DNA of 64,000 nucleotides. Origin: Haloarcula vallismortis ATCC 29715. GTDB taxonomy: Archaea > Halobacteriota > Halobacteria > Halobacteriales > Haloarculaceae. The DNA is taken from NCBI RefSeq assembly GCF_000337775.1, contig NZ_AOLQ01000055.1:30375-94374 (forward strand), in the 5' to 3' direction. Shown piece by piece: positions 26,761 to 35,726 of this stretch. Every line of letters begins with the position of its first letter. Position 1 is the first letter of the stretch. Made by a program: the position numbers and the translations under genes. Under the pieces are notes generated by a model. The model searched no databases. It saw only the letters and a list, made by a program, of their open reading frames with translations, and was not told the origin of the DNA.

Positions 26761-27543
26761 ATGTGTGTACGTATGGCAATCCCGCCCGCTGTCAACAGGC
26801 CGGTCGGAACAATCGAGAGAGCAATCGAGATCATGGAGTATCTCAAAGCGCACGACACGGCCACGGTGTCTGAAATGACAGCCCACCTCGACTGTGCGAA
26901 GAGTACAACGCACAGATATATGAAGACACTCGCGGCCAATAGCCTCCTCGTCGAGGACGACAACGAGTATCAGCTCGGGATCCGCTTTCTGGACTACGGC
27001 GAAGTGGCGCGGAACAAGTACCGGCTCTACGACGAGGCGAAGCCGAGAGTCGACGAACTTGCAGAGGAGACTGAGGAGAAAATCTGGTGTGCAGTTGAAG
27101 AGCACGGCCGCAGCGTCCACATCTACGGCGCGCAGGGCAAACACTCGGTACAGACGTACGCCCGGGTCGGCCACCGGAACTATCTCCACCAGCACGCCGC
27201 AGGGAAGGCGATACTCGCACACCTTCCGGATAGCCAGATCACAGAAACAATCGACAGACATGGCCTGCCCGGCCGGACGCCACAGACCATTACCGACAGG
27301 GACGAGCTCTGGGAGGAAATCGAGGCGATACGTGACCGCGGCTACGCGTTCAACTTTCAGGAGTCTGTGGAGGGACTGCACGCGGTCGGTGCGCCGATTA
27401 CGGACGAAAACGATACTGCCATCGGGGCGATCAGCGTCTCCGGCCCGGCAAGCCGACTTGAGGGCACGATTCTCCGGGACGAACTGCCGACGCTGCTACT
27501 GGGCGTCGTCAACGAGATCGGGATAAACATGGCCCATCCGTAA
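26761..27543 (+). CDS. IclR-family transcriptional regulator
   Basis: A 260-residue IclR protein: winged helix at about 18-80 (VGTIERAIEIMEYL, TATVSEMTAHLDCAKSTTHRY) and effector domain at about 85-258 (TYARVGHRNYLHQHAAGKAIL; terminal GAISVSGPASRL). The start may be the ATG at 26761 or the ATG at 26773. It sits between amine oxidase/EthD genes and the beta-oxidation genes of the phenylacetate island and is the best candidate for its local regulator. Confidence 0.87.
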   Translation: MCVRMAIPPAVNRPVGTIERAIEIMEYLKAHDTATVSEMTAHLDCAKSTTHRYMKTLAANSLLVEDDNEYQLGIRFLDYGEVARNKYRLYDEAKPRVDELAEETEEKIWCAVEEHGRSVHIYGAQGKHSVQTYARVGHRNYLHQHAAGKAILAHLPDSQITETIDRHGLPGRTPQTITDRDELWEEIEAIRDRGYAFNFQESVEGLHAVGAPITDENDTAIGAISVSGPASRLEGTILRDELPTLLLGVVNEIGINMAHP

Positions 27544-27648
27544 GGCCGGCGGCGCGGTTCTAGCGGAGCAACGGGACGTTTTCGAGCTGTGTTTCGCTGG
27601 GCATGGCCGCAACCGAGCGGGGTTCCCCGTTCCGGGGACAAGGCACGC

Positions 27649-28461
27649 TCACTCGCTGGCCCACTTCGGCTCTCTGTCTTCGAGGAACGCGTCGATTCCT
27701 TCGTCCTTGTCGCCAGTTGCGAACAGCTGTGCGAACAGTTCAGCCTCGTACTCGATGCCGGCTTCGAGGTCCATGCGGGAACTGGCACGGACGGCTTTCT
27801 TTGCGAGTTCGAGTGCTGCGGGACTTTTCTCGGCAATCGACGACGCTATGTCGTAGACCCGCTCGTCGAAGGAGTCGTCGTCGTGGACCTCGTCGACGAG
27901 GCCGATGTCGGCGGCCTCCGTCGCGTCGATGAGTTCGCCGGTGAGTATCAGCCGCATCGCGTGGCCTTCCCCGACCAGACGCGGCAATCGCTGTGTGCCG
28001 CCACCGCCGGGCATGATGCCGAGGTTGATCTCCGGCTGGCCGAACTTCGCGTCCGTGTGCGCGATCCGGATGTCGGCCGCCTGAATCAGCTCACAGCCGC
28101 CGCCGAGTGCGTGCCCGTTGATGCGAGCGATGACCGGCATCGGACACTCGTCGACGTGTTCGTAGACCCGGGGCCGCTTACTCGCCTCCCGTTGCTCCAG
28201 CATATCCCGCTCGCGGAGTTCTGTCACGTCCGCACCGGCAACGAATGCGCCGGTGTCTGCCGCGCCAGTCAACACGACAGCACGGACGCCACTGTCTGGG
28301 ATTGCGTCGAAGACCTGTTTGAACTCCGACCGCAACTGGCTGTTGAGCGCGTTTCGGGCCTCCGGCCGGTGCAACTCGACAGTGGCGACGTTCTCGACGC
28401 GGTCGCCGACGCTCACCGAAACCGTTTCACAGTCCGCCGCGGCGTCGGCGAGGTCCGTCAT
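27649..28461 (-). CDS. enoyl-CoA hydratase (crotonase family, PaaF-like)
   Basis: The 270-residue crotonase adds water to a 2-enoyl-CoA. The oxyanion-hole segment GAFVAGADVTEL and both catalytic glutamates are present, in GGGCELIQAADI and in GQPEINLGIMPGGGGTQRL. It overlaps by four bases the upstream 3-hydroxyacyl-CoA dehydrogenase gene, so the two form an operon performing consecutive beta-oxidation steps. In the phenylacetate pathway this would be hydration of 2,3-dehydroadipyl-CoA (PaaF), but a general short-chain hydratase is possible. Confidence 0.88.
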   Translation of the reverse strand: MTDLADAAADCETVSVSVGDRVENVATVELHRPEARNALNSQLRSEFKQVFDAIPDSGVRAVVLTGAADTGAFVAGADVTELRERDMLEQREASKRPRVYEHVDECPMPVIARINGHALGGGCELIQAADIRIAHTDAKFGQPEINLGIMPGGGGTQRLPRLVGEGHAMRLILTGELIDATEAADIGLVDEVHDDDSFDERVYDIASSIAEKSPAALELAKKAVRASSRMDLEAGIEYEAELFAQLFATGDKDEGIDAFLEDREPKWASE

Positions 28462-29345
28462 GCGTCCCCCCAGTCGCCGCTGGTGCCGACGATGTCGCCA
28501 TCCTCCCAGACGTAGAACCCCTCGCCGGATTTCCTGCCGAGTTTGCCCGCACGGACCTTCCGTTTCAGAATCTGTGGCGGGCGGAACCGTTCACCGAGTT
28601 CCGCACGCAGGTATTCGAGGATGTCGAGTCGGACGTCGAGACCGACGACGTCGCCGAGTTCGATCGGTCCCATCGGGTGATTGTAGCCGAGTTCCATGGC
28701 GGTATCGATGTCCCCCGGTGTTGCAACGCCCTCCTGTACCATCCGCATCGCTTCGACGCCCAGCGAGACACCGAGCCGGGAGGAGGCAAAGCCCGGTGCA
28801 TCAGCCACCTCCACCGGTGTCTTATCGATCCCGTGCACGAACTCCCGAGCACGCGAGACCGTCTCGGTACTCGTCTGTTCCGCGACGACGATCTCGACGA
28901 GTGCCATGATGTGTACCGGATTGAAGAAGTGGAGGCCGATAGCTCGTTCCGGGTAGTCAAGAGCGCTCGCTATCTCAGTCAGTGACAGCGAGGAGGTGTT
29001 TGAAGCGATCAGCGTCGCCGGGTCGACGTGGGATTCGACCTCGGTGAGCGTCTCGTGTTTGATCTCCATGTCCTCGGGGACTGCTTCCAGAACAAGATCT
29101 GCCCCGGTCACGGCCTCCTCCAGCGACGTTGTTCCAGTGAGGCGGTTTAGCGTTGCCTCGGCCGTGGACTCACTCACTTTCTCCCGGGCGATACCCTCTT
29201 GCAGATTCGACTCAATGGCGGCCAGGCCGTCATCGACGATATCCGCCTCAATATCGCGGAGAGAGACGTCGTGACCGGCCATTGCCGACACTTGAGCGAT
29301 ACCGTGGCCCATGGTACCGGCGCCTAGAATGGCTACGTGCATCAT
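28458..29345 (-). CDS. paaH: 3-hydroxyacyl-CoA dehydrogenase (PaaH/Hbd-like)
   Basis: A 295-residue NAD-dependent dehydrogenase. The Rossmann fold begins with GAGTMGHGIAQVSAMAG, and the catalytic histidine and glutamate are in GLHFFNPVHIMALVEIV; the C-terminal helical domain carries NHPMGPIELGDVVGLD. The length is typical of single-function Hbd/PaaH enzymes. In the island it would oxidise 3-hydroxyadipyl-CoA to the ketone, feeding the divergent thiolase gene 95 bases away. The enzyme class is certain and the substrate is inferred. Confidence 0.88.
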   Translation of the reverse strand: MMHVAILGAGTMGHGIAQVSAMAGHDVSLRDIEADIVDDGLAAIESNLQEGIAREKVSESTAEATLNRLTGTTSLEEAVTGADLVLEAVPEDMEIKHETLTEVESHVDPATLIASNTSSLSLTEIASALDYPERAIGLHFFNPVHIMALVEIVVAEQTSTETVSRAREFVHGIDKTPVEVADAPGFASSRLGVSLGVEAMRMVQEGVATPGDIDTAMELGYNHPMGPIELGDVVGLDVRLDILEYLRAELGERFRPPQILKRKVRAGKLGRKSGEGFYVWEDGDIVGTSGDWGDA

Positions 29346-29440
29346 TTCTCAGCACAGTAGCAAAGGATAAAAACGTTGCTTGCATCTCACCCCAGCGTGA
29401 CCTGTATTTATTACAGCGGCCACGATAGGAGTCGGTGAGG

Positions 29441-30583
29441 ATGACTGCTTCCGACTCGCAAGCCGTTGTTGTCGACGCCGTACGGACGCCACAGGTGCCG
29501 AAGGATGGCGCACTGGCCGGGACACATCCCGAAGACCTCGTCACCACGGTGCTTGCTGCACTCGGTGACCGGACCGGTGTCCCGGCCACCGAGTGGGACG
29601 ACTTCCGACTCGGGTGTGCAAACCAAGAGGCAGCGCAGGGCCGAAACCTCGCCCGGCAGTCGATACTCGCCGGCGGGTTCCCTGAAACGGTGCCCGGAGC
29701 GACAACAACCCGATTGTGTGGGTCGTCGCTGACAACACTTGTTGACGCCGCTCGCGCCATCGAGACGGGTGACGGTGAAGTGTATCCGGTCGCCGGCGTC
29801 GAGCACATGAGTACCGTCCCCTTCTCGGACTGGCTCCATCCGGCTATCGAACAGCGGTACGACCCCGACAGGCTGCCGATGGGACAGACGGCCGAAACCA
29901 TCGCCCGTAACCACGATATCAGCCGTAAAGCCCAGGATGAGTTCGCGGTGCGGTCACACGAGCGTGCGGTCACGGCGATGGAAGACGGCCGGTTCGACGC
30001 AGAGACCGTGCCAGTCCACGCCGACGAGACAGCGGTCGAGAGCGACAAAACACCGCGAGCAGACACGTCAGCCGAGCAGTTGAGCGAACTCCCGACGGTG
30101 TTCCGCGACGACGAGGCAGCGACGGTCACGCCGGGGAACGCATCACCGCTGACCGACGGCGCGGCCGGGATGCTCGTCACCTCGGCAGCGTACGCAGACC
30201 AGCACGGTCTAGACATTCTTGGGCGGGTCAAGACGCGCGCTGTCGCCGGTGTCGATCCGCTGGTCATGGGTCGGGGACCGATCCCGGCGACGCGTACCGC
30301 GCTAGACGACGCCGGCCTGACAATCGGTGATATCGACCTCGTGGAGCTCAACGAGGCCTTTGCCGCGCAGAGCCTTCACTGTAAGCGCGAGCTGAAGATT
30401 CCAGACAGCCGGCTCAACGTCAACGGTGGGGCCATCGCGCTCGGCCATCCCCTTGGCTGTTCGGGGGCACGAATCACGACAACGTTACTCCACGAGATGC
30501 AGCGGCAGGACGCGACGCATGGTCTGGCGACGATGTGTGTTGGCTTCGGTCAGGGCGTCGCGGTTGTGTTCGAGCGTCTCTGA
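29441..30583 (+). CDS. thiolase (acetyl-CoA acyltransferase, PaaJ-like)
   Basis: The 380-residue thiolase has the acylated cysteine in [13 protein letters not shown] (near 86), the histidine in [16 protein letters not shown] (near 335) and the second cysteine in [14 protein letters not shown] at the C-terminus, so all three catalytic residues are present. It cleaves a 3-ketoacyl-CoA, plausibly 3-oxoadipyl-CoA to succinyl-CoA and acetyl-CoA. TATTTATTA at 29404-29412 is about 30 bases before the ATG at 29441; a GTG six bases earlier is possible. It is divergent from the hydroxyacyl-CoA dehydrogenase gene. Confidence 0.88.
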   Translation: MTASDSQAVVVDAVRTPQVPKDGALAGTHPEDLVTTVLAALGDRTGVPATEWDDFRLGCANQEAAQGRNLARQSILAGGFPETVPGATTTRLCGSSLTTLVDAARAIETGDGEVYPVAGVEHMSTVPFSDWLHPAIEQRYDPDRLPMGQTAETIARNHDISRKAQDEFAVRSHERAVTAMEDGRFDAETVPVHADETAVESDKTPRADTSAEQLSELPTVFRDDEAATVTPGNASPLTDGAAGMLVTSAAYADQHGLDILGRVKTRAVAGVDPLVMGRGPIPATRTALDDAGLTIGDIDLVELNEAFAAQSLHCKRELKIPDSRLNVNGGAIALGHPLGCSGARITTTLLHEMQRQDATHGLATMCVGFGQGVAVVFERL

Positions 30584-30592
30584 TCGTGGCGG

Positions 30593-32029
30593 CTACCGGC
30601 GCTGGCTGGCGACCTGCGCTTTGAAGCCGTATCTGATGACCCCCTCCTGCGTGTAGATGCGCCGCGTCGTCAGCACGACAGGTGTGTCGATGGTGACCTC
30701 GTCGGTTGTATCGAGCACCTGTGCGGGGACGCTCACGGTCTGCTCGCCAGATGGGCCATCAAGCGCGACGATAGCGCTATCGAACTCGCCGCTGCTGGAC
30801 TGCTGCGCGACGAACTCCGGCGGTGCACCGCCCTGTTCGATCGTCGTTACTGCCGCAACTGTCCCTGTCCCGGGCAGTTCGACAGCCTCGAAATCACCGG
30901 TGCGCTCGTGACAGTCGTTGCAGGCCCCGGTCGGCGGGAAATTCAACGCGCCACAGGCAACACACCGGCCGGCGACGAGTCGGTGACGTTGCGGAATCGT
31001 CCGCTGCCAGGACGGGACACTGACGTACGCTCCGCCACCCTCTGGTTCGTCGCGCGTAATCTCGCCACGCCGCCTGAGGTACTCGGCATAGGACAGCGAG
31101 ACAGCACCATCAAGCGCAGTTTCGACCGGAACAGGACCAGTGGCGACGAACAGCGTCGCACTTGCTCCGCTTCCGTACGCGGCGATCAACACACGCTCGG
31201 CGTCGTCCGCGAACGCTGTTGCCGCTCCAAGGAATGCACTTGCCGCGCCGGTATCCCCGAGCGTACTGACTGTGTCCGCGGCAGCGATGGTCTCTGCGTC
31301 GACCCCGAGTGCACCAGTCGCCCGATAGGGGAGTTTTCCGTCCGGAGACTGAACTGCTGCCGCATCGAGGTCATCTATCGGCACGGCCAGTCGTTCCGCC
31401 GCACTGCCGAGCGTGGTGATAAACGCCTCACGGTCGTACTGCGTCACGCCAAGACCGGTCGTCCGGTCGTCCCCGCCCGTTCTGAACCGTGTTCCGGGGT
31501 ACGCCTCCGTGTGTGACGCCCGGTCAACGACGGCTCCGGGACCGTCATCATCGACAACGAGCGCAACACTCCCGGCACCGGCGGCGTGTTCGACCTCGCT
31601 GTCAGGATCGCCCCGCGGACAGTCGCTGACGATGACGAGACCGATGCCGTCTCCGAACGGGCCGCCGTCCATGGTTGCGTCCAGTGCTTGCGCCCCGGTG
31701 TGTGTGGAGCCGGTCATCGTCTGGGTCTTGGCATCATCAGGGACGTTGAGAATACTGCAGAGTCGCGCCGCAAGGTCCTCTTCCGCCATCGGCGGTGTCG
31801 TCGTCGCAAAGGCCAGGTGCGCGACATCCGTGCCGGACGCGTCGGCCGCAGTTAGCGCACGACGGGCTGCTTCGACACCCATCGTGACCGCGTCCTCGTC
31901 GGCGTCGGGGACCGCCTTCGCATCGATTCCCGCTGCATCGAATCGGCCCCAAGCAGCTTCGAACTCCGCGGCGTCGATCCGTAGGCGAGGCGCGTACGCA
32001 CCGATGGCCGCGAGCCCCGACGCGGTCAT
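30593..32029 (-). CDS. HMG-CoA-synthase-like domain without catalytic residues fused to a DUF35 zinc-ribbon/OB domain
   Basis: The 478-residue protein has two parts. Residues 1 to about 310 follow the archaeal HMG-CoA synthase fold (IGAYAPRLRI, EDAVTMGVEAARRAL, AAGAGSVALVV). However, the position of the acylated cysteine is S108 (MTGSTHTG), the usual glutamate region reads FATTTPPM, and the usual HQPNGK region reads VQSPDGK, so the active site seems lost. Residues about 340-478 are DUF35: a zinc ribbon with C356, C359, C370, C373, then an OB fold. Archaeal thiolase, HMG-CoA synthase and DUF35 are known to form one complex. Here two of the three are fused and the thiolase gene overlaps by four bases, so this is probably a scaffold partner. 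Confidence 0.8.
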   Translation of the reverse strand: MTASGLAAIGAYAPRLRIDAAEFEAAWGRFDAAGIDAKAVPDADEDAVTMGVEAARRALTAADASGTDVAHLAFATTTPPMAEEDLAARLCSILNVPDDAKTQTMTGSTHTGAQALDATMDGGPFGDGIGLVIVSDCPRGDPDSEVEHAAGAGSVALVVDDDGPGAVVDRASHTEAYPGTRFRTGGDDRTTGLGVTQYDREAFITTLGSAAERLAVPIDDLDAAAVQSPDGKLPYRATGALGVDAETIAAADTVSTLGDTGAASAFLGAATAFADDAERVLIAAYGSGASATLFVATGPVPVETALDGAVSLSYAEYLRRRGEITRDEPEGGGAYVSVPSWQRTIPQRHRLVAGRCVACGALNFPPTGACNDCHERTGDFEAVELPGTGTVAAVTTIEQGGAPPEFVAQQSSSGEFDSAIVALDGPSGEQTVSVPAQVLDTTDEVTIDTPVVLTTRRIYTQEGVIRYGFKAQVASQRR

Positions 32030-33198
32030 CGTGCGGCCTCCCGTTCGAGGATATGAACAACGGCACTACCGCCGCTTCCCCCCACATTGTGAGTCAGCCC
32101 GTACTTCGGGGCCGCTAGCTGTCGGTCCGCGGCGCGACCGGTGAGCTGTTTGAACGCCTCGACAATCTGGCCGGCCCCAGTTGCGCCGATAGGGTGACCC
32201 TTCGATTTCAGTCCGCCGGAGAGATTGACCGGCATGGCTCCGTCAGCTTCGGTCGTTCCCTGTTCCAGCAACTGTGGGGCCTCGCCGCGGTCACAGAAGC
32301 CGAGGTCCTCGTAGGCAAGCAGTTCGGCAATCGTGAAGCAGTCGTGTACCTCAGCGAAGTCGAGGTCGTCTGGGACGACGCCAGCACGATCATAGGCCGT
32401 GGTTGCAGCGGCTTCCGATGCAGAGACCGCGGTGTAGCTGTCTCGCTGGAAGAGCCCGACCCGGTCGCTGGCTGCGCCGACTCCGGCGACCCGAATTGGG
32501 TCGTCAGTGTACTGCTCAACGACATCCGCACTGGCGACGAGAGCAACGGCTGCGCCGTCGGAGGTTGGACAGCAGTGATAGAGGTTCAACGGGTCCGCGA
32601 CAACGGGTGCGCTGGCGGCGTCTTCTAAGGAGCACTCAAAGCCCAGATGGGCCTTCGGATTTTTTGCGCCGTTCCGGTGGTTCTTGACCGCTACCATCGA
32701 GAGATGCTCCTCGCTTGCCTCGTATTCCCGTAGATACGCGCTTGCCATCTGTGCGTAGACGCCCGAAAACGTCGTCCCGGTCAGCCGTTCCCACTCTGTT
32801 TCGCCGGAGACGCCGAGCCAGTACTTCGTCACGTCGCTGCTCATGTCTGTCATGACTTCGACGCCGCCAGCCAGCGCCACGTCGGCCATCCCGCTTTTGA
32901 CGGCCTGCACTGCCTGACGGACGGCGTAGCCAGACGCGGCACAGGCATTTTCGACGCGCACGCTGGGGATGCCGTGCAGTCCGGCGTGTTCGGTTGCTGC
33001 CGGTCCCGAGAGACCGAGTTGTCGACCGCCCACACCGAGTGAGCCGACGACCGCCTCATCTATCGCATCCGTATCGATGCCGTGGTCGACACTGTCGACG
33101 GCTTCGCTGACTGCGTGGTCGAACAGTGATCTATAACTCTCTTCGGGCATCGAGCCAAACGGCGTTTGCCCGGCGCCGATGATATACGCGTCCCGCAT
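32026..33198 (-). CDS. SCP-x/archaeal-type thiolase
   Basis: A 390-residue thiolase of the archaeal SCP-x-like group. The reactive cysteine is in VENACAASGYAVRQA (near 87), and the histidine in GGLKSKGHPIGATGAG; the C-terminus ends with THNVGGSGGSAVVHIL, in which the usual second cysteine motif is replaced by the glycine-rich form common to this group. I start at the ATG at 33198. Such thiolases act with DUF35 proteins, and the next gene encodes a DUF35 fusion. It could run acyl-CoA thiolysis or condensation in the aromatic acid pathway. Confidence 0.87.
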   Translation of the reverse strand: MRDAYIIGAGQTPFGSMPEESYRSLFDHAVSEAVDSVDHGIDTDAIDEAVVGSLGVGGRQLGLSGPAATEHAGLHGIPSVRVENACAASGYAVRQAVQAVKSGMADVALAGGVEVMTDMSSDVTKYWLGVSGETEWERLTGTTFSGVYAQMASAYLREYEASEEHLSMVAVKNHRNGAKNPKAHLGFECSLEDAASAPVVADPLNLYHCCPTSDGAAVALVASADVVEQYTDDPIRVAGVGAASDRVGLFQRDSYTAVSASEAAATTAYDRAGVVPDDLDFAEVHDCFTIAELLAYEDLGFCDRGEAPQLLEQGTTEADGAMPVNLSGGLKSKGHPIGATGAGQIVEAFKQLTGRAADRQLAAPKYGLTHNVGGSGGSAVVHILEREAAR

Positions 33199-33297
33199 AC
33201 ATAGAACTCTGAAGGTACTGAAAAATAGCTTTGCATCACTTGCCGATAGTCGCACAGCACGTACGCAACTGGCAGCGGAGTGACCAATCCCAAACCA

Positions 33298-33330
33298 TTT
33301 TATCACTCTCATTCCATTCTATCATTGACG
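33298..33330 (+). promoter_or_regulatory. TATA box and TATCA repeats before phenylacetate-CoA ligase gene
   Basis: TTTTA at 33298-33302 lies about 29-33 bases before the ATG at 33331. TATCACT (33301-33307) and TATCATT (33320-33326), 19 bases apart, overlap it and may be an operator. The site decides the start in favour of 33331 over an in-frame start at 33280. Confidence 0.4.
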
Positions 33331-34620
33331 ATGGTGTACAAGCCACTGGAGGCGTCTGACCGTACGGAGCTGCGTGCGTTACAAACTGACCGATTACAGG
33401 GGATTGTCGCACACGCCTACGAGAACGTCCCGTTTTACCGGGAAAAGCTCGACGAGGCGGGCGTCTCGCCCGACGATATCCAGAGCATCGACGACATCGC
33501 AAAGTTGCCGATGACGACAAAAGAGGATTTCCGCGACGAGTACCCCGACGGCCTGTTCGCCGTAGACGATGAAAACGTTGCCCGCATCCACGCGTCATCT
33601 GGGACGACCGGCAAACCCAAAATCGTCTCGTACACGGATGACGACCTCGACACGTGGAGTGAAGTTGTCGCACGTTCGCTGGCTGCGAGCGGTACCGAAG
33701 CGGGCGACACCGTCCAGAACGCATACGGGTACGGGTTGTTCACCGGCGGGTTGGGGCTCCACTACGGAACTGAGGAATTGGGGGCTTCGGTTATTCCCAT
33801 TGGGAGCGGCCAGACACAGCGACAGGTCGAGCTAATGACCGACCTAGAGAGCGATGTGTTCACGTGCACTCCGTCGTATGCACTCTACCTCGCCGAAACA
33901 GCCGAGGAGATGGGCCACGACCCCAGAGAGCTGCCGATTTCGACGATTATCTTCGGAGCCGAACCGTGTACCGATCCGATGCGGGCGGAGATTGAAGAGC
34001 GACTGGGCGTCGACGGCATCGATATTTACGGACTCTCGGAGATCATCGGTCCCGGTGTCTCGTGTGAATGCCACGAGGCGCAGGACGGGCTCCATATCTG
34101 GGAGGACCACTTCTACCCGGAGGTCATCGATCCACACACGAAAGAGCCAGTCGAGGAAGGCGAGGAGGGTGAGCTCGTCCTCACGACACTCACGAAAGAA
34201 GCGTTGCCGGTCTTCCGGTACCGGACCGGTGATCTCACGACGCTGAACTACGACGAGTGTGCGTGTGGACGGACGATGGTACGGATGGACAACGTCACCG
34301 GTCGGACCGACGACCTCCTTATCGTCCGCGGTGTGAACCTCTACCCCAGCGAGATCGAACACGCTGTGCTGGACATCGACGGCGTCGCTCCGCATTACCG
34401 GATTGACCTCTACGAAGAGGATAACCTCGACGTTCTAGAACTCACCATCGAACGGACTGCGGAGCAAGGCCCGGGCAACGAAGCACTTGAAGACGAAATC
34501 ATCGAGCGTCTGGAAAACGTACTCGCGTTCACCCCAGACGAACTCGAACTCGTTGCGCCCGGAAGCATCGAGCGAACGCAGGTCGGGAAGGTAAAGCGCG
34601 TCTACGACCACCGTGATTAG
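33331..34620 (+). CDS. paaK: phenylacetate-CoA ligase
   Basis: The 429-residue ANL-superfamily ligase converts phenylacetate, ATP and CoA to phenylacetyl-CoA in the cytoplasm. The phosphate loop is HASSGTTGKPKIVSY (near 86), the family adenylate motif is DIYGLSEIIGPGVSCEC (near 230), and the hinge/C-terminal part has FRYRTGDLTTLN and GVNLYPSEIEHAVL, all characteristic of PaaK. Length equals that of bacterial PaaK (about 430). It stands just before paaI, MaoC, aldehyde dehydrogenase and paaABCD genes. Confidence 0.93.
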   Translation: MVYKPLEASDRTELRALQTDRLQGIVAHAYENVPFYREKLDEAGVSPDDIQSIDDIAKLPMTTKEDFRDEYPDGLFAVDDENVARIHASSGTTGKPKIVSYTDDDLDTWSEVVARSLAASGTEAGDTVQNAYGYGLFTGGLGLHYGTEELGASVIPIGSGQTQRQVELMTDLESDVFTCTPSYALYLAETAEEMGHDPRELPISTIIFGAEPCTDPMRAEIEERLGVDGIDIYGLSEIIGPGVSCECHEAQDGLHIWEDHFYPEVIDPHTKEPVEEGEEGELVLTTLTKEALPVFRYRTGDLTTLNYDECACGRTMVRMDNVTGRTDDLLIVRGVNLYPSEIEHAVLDIDGVAPHYRIDLYEEDNLDVLELTIERTAEQGPGNEALEDEIIERLENVLAFTPDELELVAPGSIERTQVGKVKRVYDHRD

Positions 34621-34623
34621 CTG

Positions 34624-35019
34624 TCAGGGCCGGTAGACTCGTCCACGAAACGTCGCGATGCGCTCGTCGTCCTGTGCAGTTACCGTGATTTCGTACTCTG
34701 CGGTACTGTCCGCGAGATGCGTCTCTTCAGCGACCGCAGACAGCGTTTCACCGGTGTCGACGGCGTCTAGGTACGAGATGTTCGTCTCCAGTGCAACCGC
34801 CGCCTCGCCATGTGAGTTCGACGCCGCGGCGAACGCTGCGTCGGCGAGTGAGTAGATTGCCCCGCCATGGGGTGTCCCATGAAAGTTCAACAGGTCCTCG
34901 GTAATCGTCAGCTCAGTCTGGGCGTACCCCGAATCAAGTTCGACCAGGTCAATGCCGAGGGTTTCGCAGTACGCGTCCGATTCAATACGCTCTCTGACTT
35001 CGTCAGCGACACCGGACAT
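34624..35019 (-). CDS. paaI: hotdog-fold acyl-CoA thioesterase PaaI
   Basis: A 131-residue PaaI-family thioesterase with the signature NFHGTPHGGAIYSLADAAFA (about residues 44-63) and helix plus five-stranded sheet order of the family. PaaI hydrolyses stalled phenylacetyl-CoA intermediates and so rescues CoA when the pathway is blocked. It is convergent with paaK (three-base gap) and divergent from the MaoC gene; a TATATATTTAG box at 35047-35057 faces it. Length is normal. Confidence 0.88.
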   Translation of the reverse strand: MSGVADEVRERIESDAYCETLGIDLVELDSGYAQTELTITEDLLNFHGTPHGGAIYSLADAAFAAASNSHGEAAVALETNISYLDAVDTGETLSAVAEETHLADSTAEYEITVTAQDDERIATFRGRVYRP

Positions 35020-35120
35020 ACGGCCTGTGATTCCGTCAGGAATACTAAATATATACCGGTCACTGCCAGTGCTGTCAGGGAAGCGTAAAAATATAAATGG
35101 CTGCTATTAGATGACAAACT
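35020..35120. promoter_or_regulatory. bidirectional promoter, paaI / MaoC gene
   Basis: The 101 bases between these divergent genes contain two TATA-like runs: one at 35047-35057 for paaI and AAATATAAATGG at 35088-35099 for the MaoC gene, about 25-30 bases before its ATG at 35121. Confidence 0.5.
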
Positions 35121-35579
35121 ATGGCGTACAGCTACGAGCCACACCACTTCGAGGACTTCGAAGCGGGTCAGGAGTTTATCAGCGTCGGCCGGACAGTCAC
35201 CGAGTCAGATTTCGTCATGCACTCTGCCCTGTCGGGAGACTGGACAGAGCTGCATACGAACAAGGAATACGCGGAAGAACAGGAGTTCGGTGAGCGAATC
35301 GCACACGGTCCAATGACGTTCGTGCAGGCGACCGGCTTCGTCTATCGGACCGGCATCGTCGAACGGACCGCATTCGCGTTTCTCGGGATGAACTACATGG
35401 ACCTCCCGAACCCGGTTCACATCGGTGATACGCTCCAGTTAGAGATCGTCGTTGACAAAACCAAAGAGGTCGGGCGCGACGACGCCGGATTAGTCGTCCT
35501 CGACACCGAAATGGAAAATCAGGACGGGACCGTCGTCTTCGAGGGCGATATGAAGTTCCTCATAAAGAAACGCGAGTGA
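35121..35579 (+). CDS. MaoC-family hotdog hydratase, candidate ring-opening oxepin-CoA hydrolase
   Basis: The 152-residue single-hotdog protein has the (R)-hydratase motif: VTESDFVMHSALSGDWTELH with the catalytic aspartate/histidine dyad, followed by ERIAHGPMTFVQATGF. In bacterial PaaZ a C-terminal MaoC domain hydrolyses oxepin-CoA and an N-terminal aldehyde dehydrogenase domain oxidises the resulting aldehyde. Here a stand-alone MaoC is followed by a stand-alone aldehyde dehydrogenase on the same strand 147 bases later, so it may be the hydratase half of a split PaaZ. A general enoyl-CoA hydratase is the alternative. Confidence 0.8.
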   Translation: MAYSYEPHHFEDFEAGQEFISVGRTVTESDFVMHSALSGDWTELHTNKEYAEEQEFGERIAHGPMTFVQATGFVYRTGIVERTAFAFLGMNYMDLPNPVHIGDTLQLEIVVDKTKEVGRDDAGLVVLDTEMENQDGTVVFEGDMKFLIKKRE

Positions 35580-35726
35580 GTCAGCTGACGTGTCAGAAAG
35601 CGATGCATCGATAGCGGGTAGTCCCTCGATTGTGCGACTTGGAGTTCGAGGATAGCGCTCCCGCCAGCCAAACGTTAATAATCAATAATAACAACTAAGA
35701 CGCCGCGCACTCCCTCTGTTATTGCA

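Noticed and set aside
27589..28515. A 308-codon plus-strand frame across the enoyl-CoA hydratase gene.
   Set aside because: No motif and strong antisense pattern; the hydratase on the minus strand has both catalytic glutamates.
29248..30351. A 367-codon minus-strand frame opposite the thiolase gene.
   Set aside because: Serine- and arginine-rich composition, no motif, and it lies across a thiolase with complete catalytic residues.
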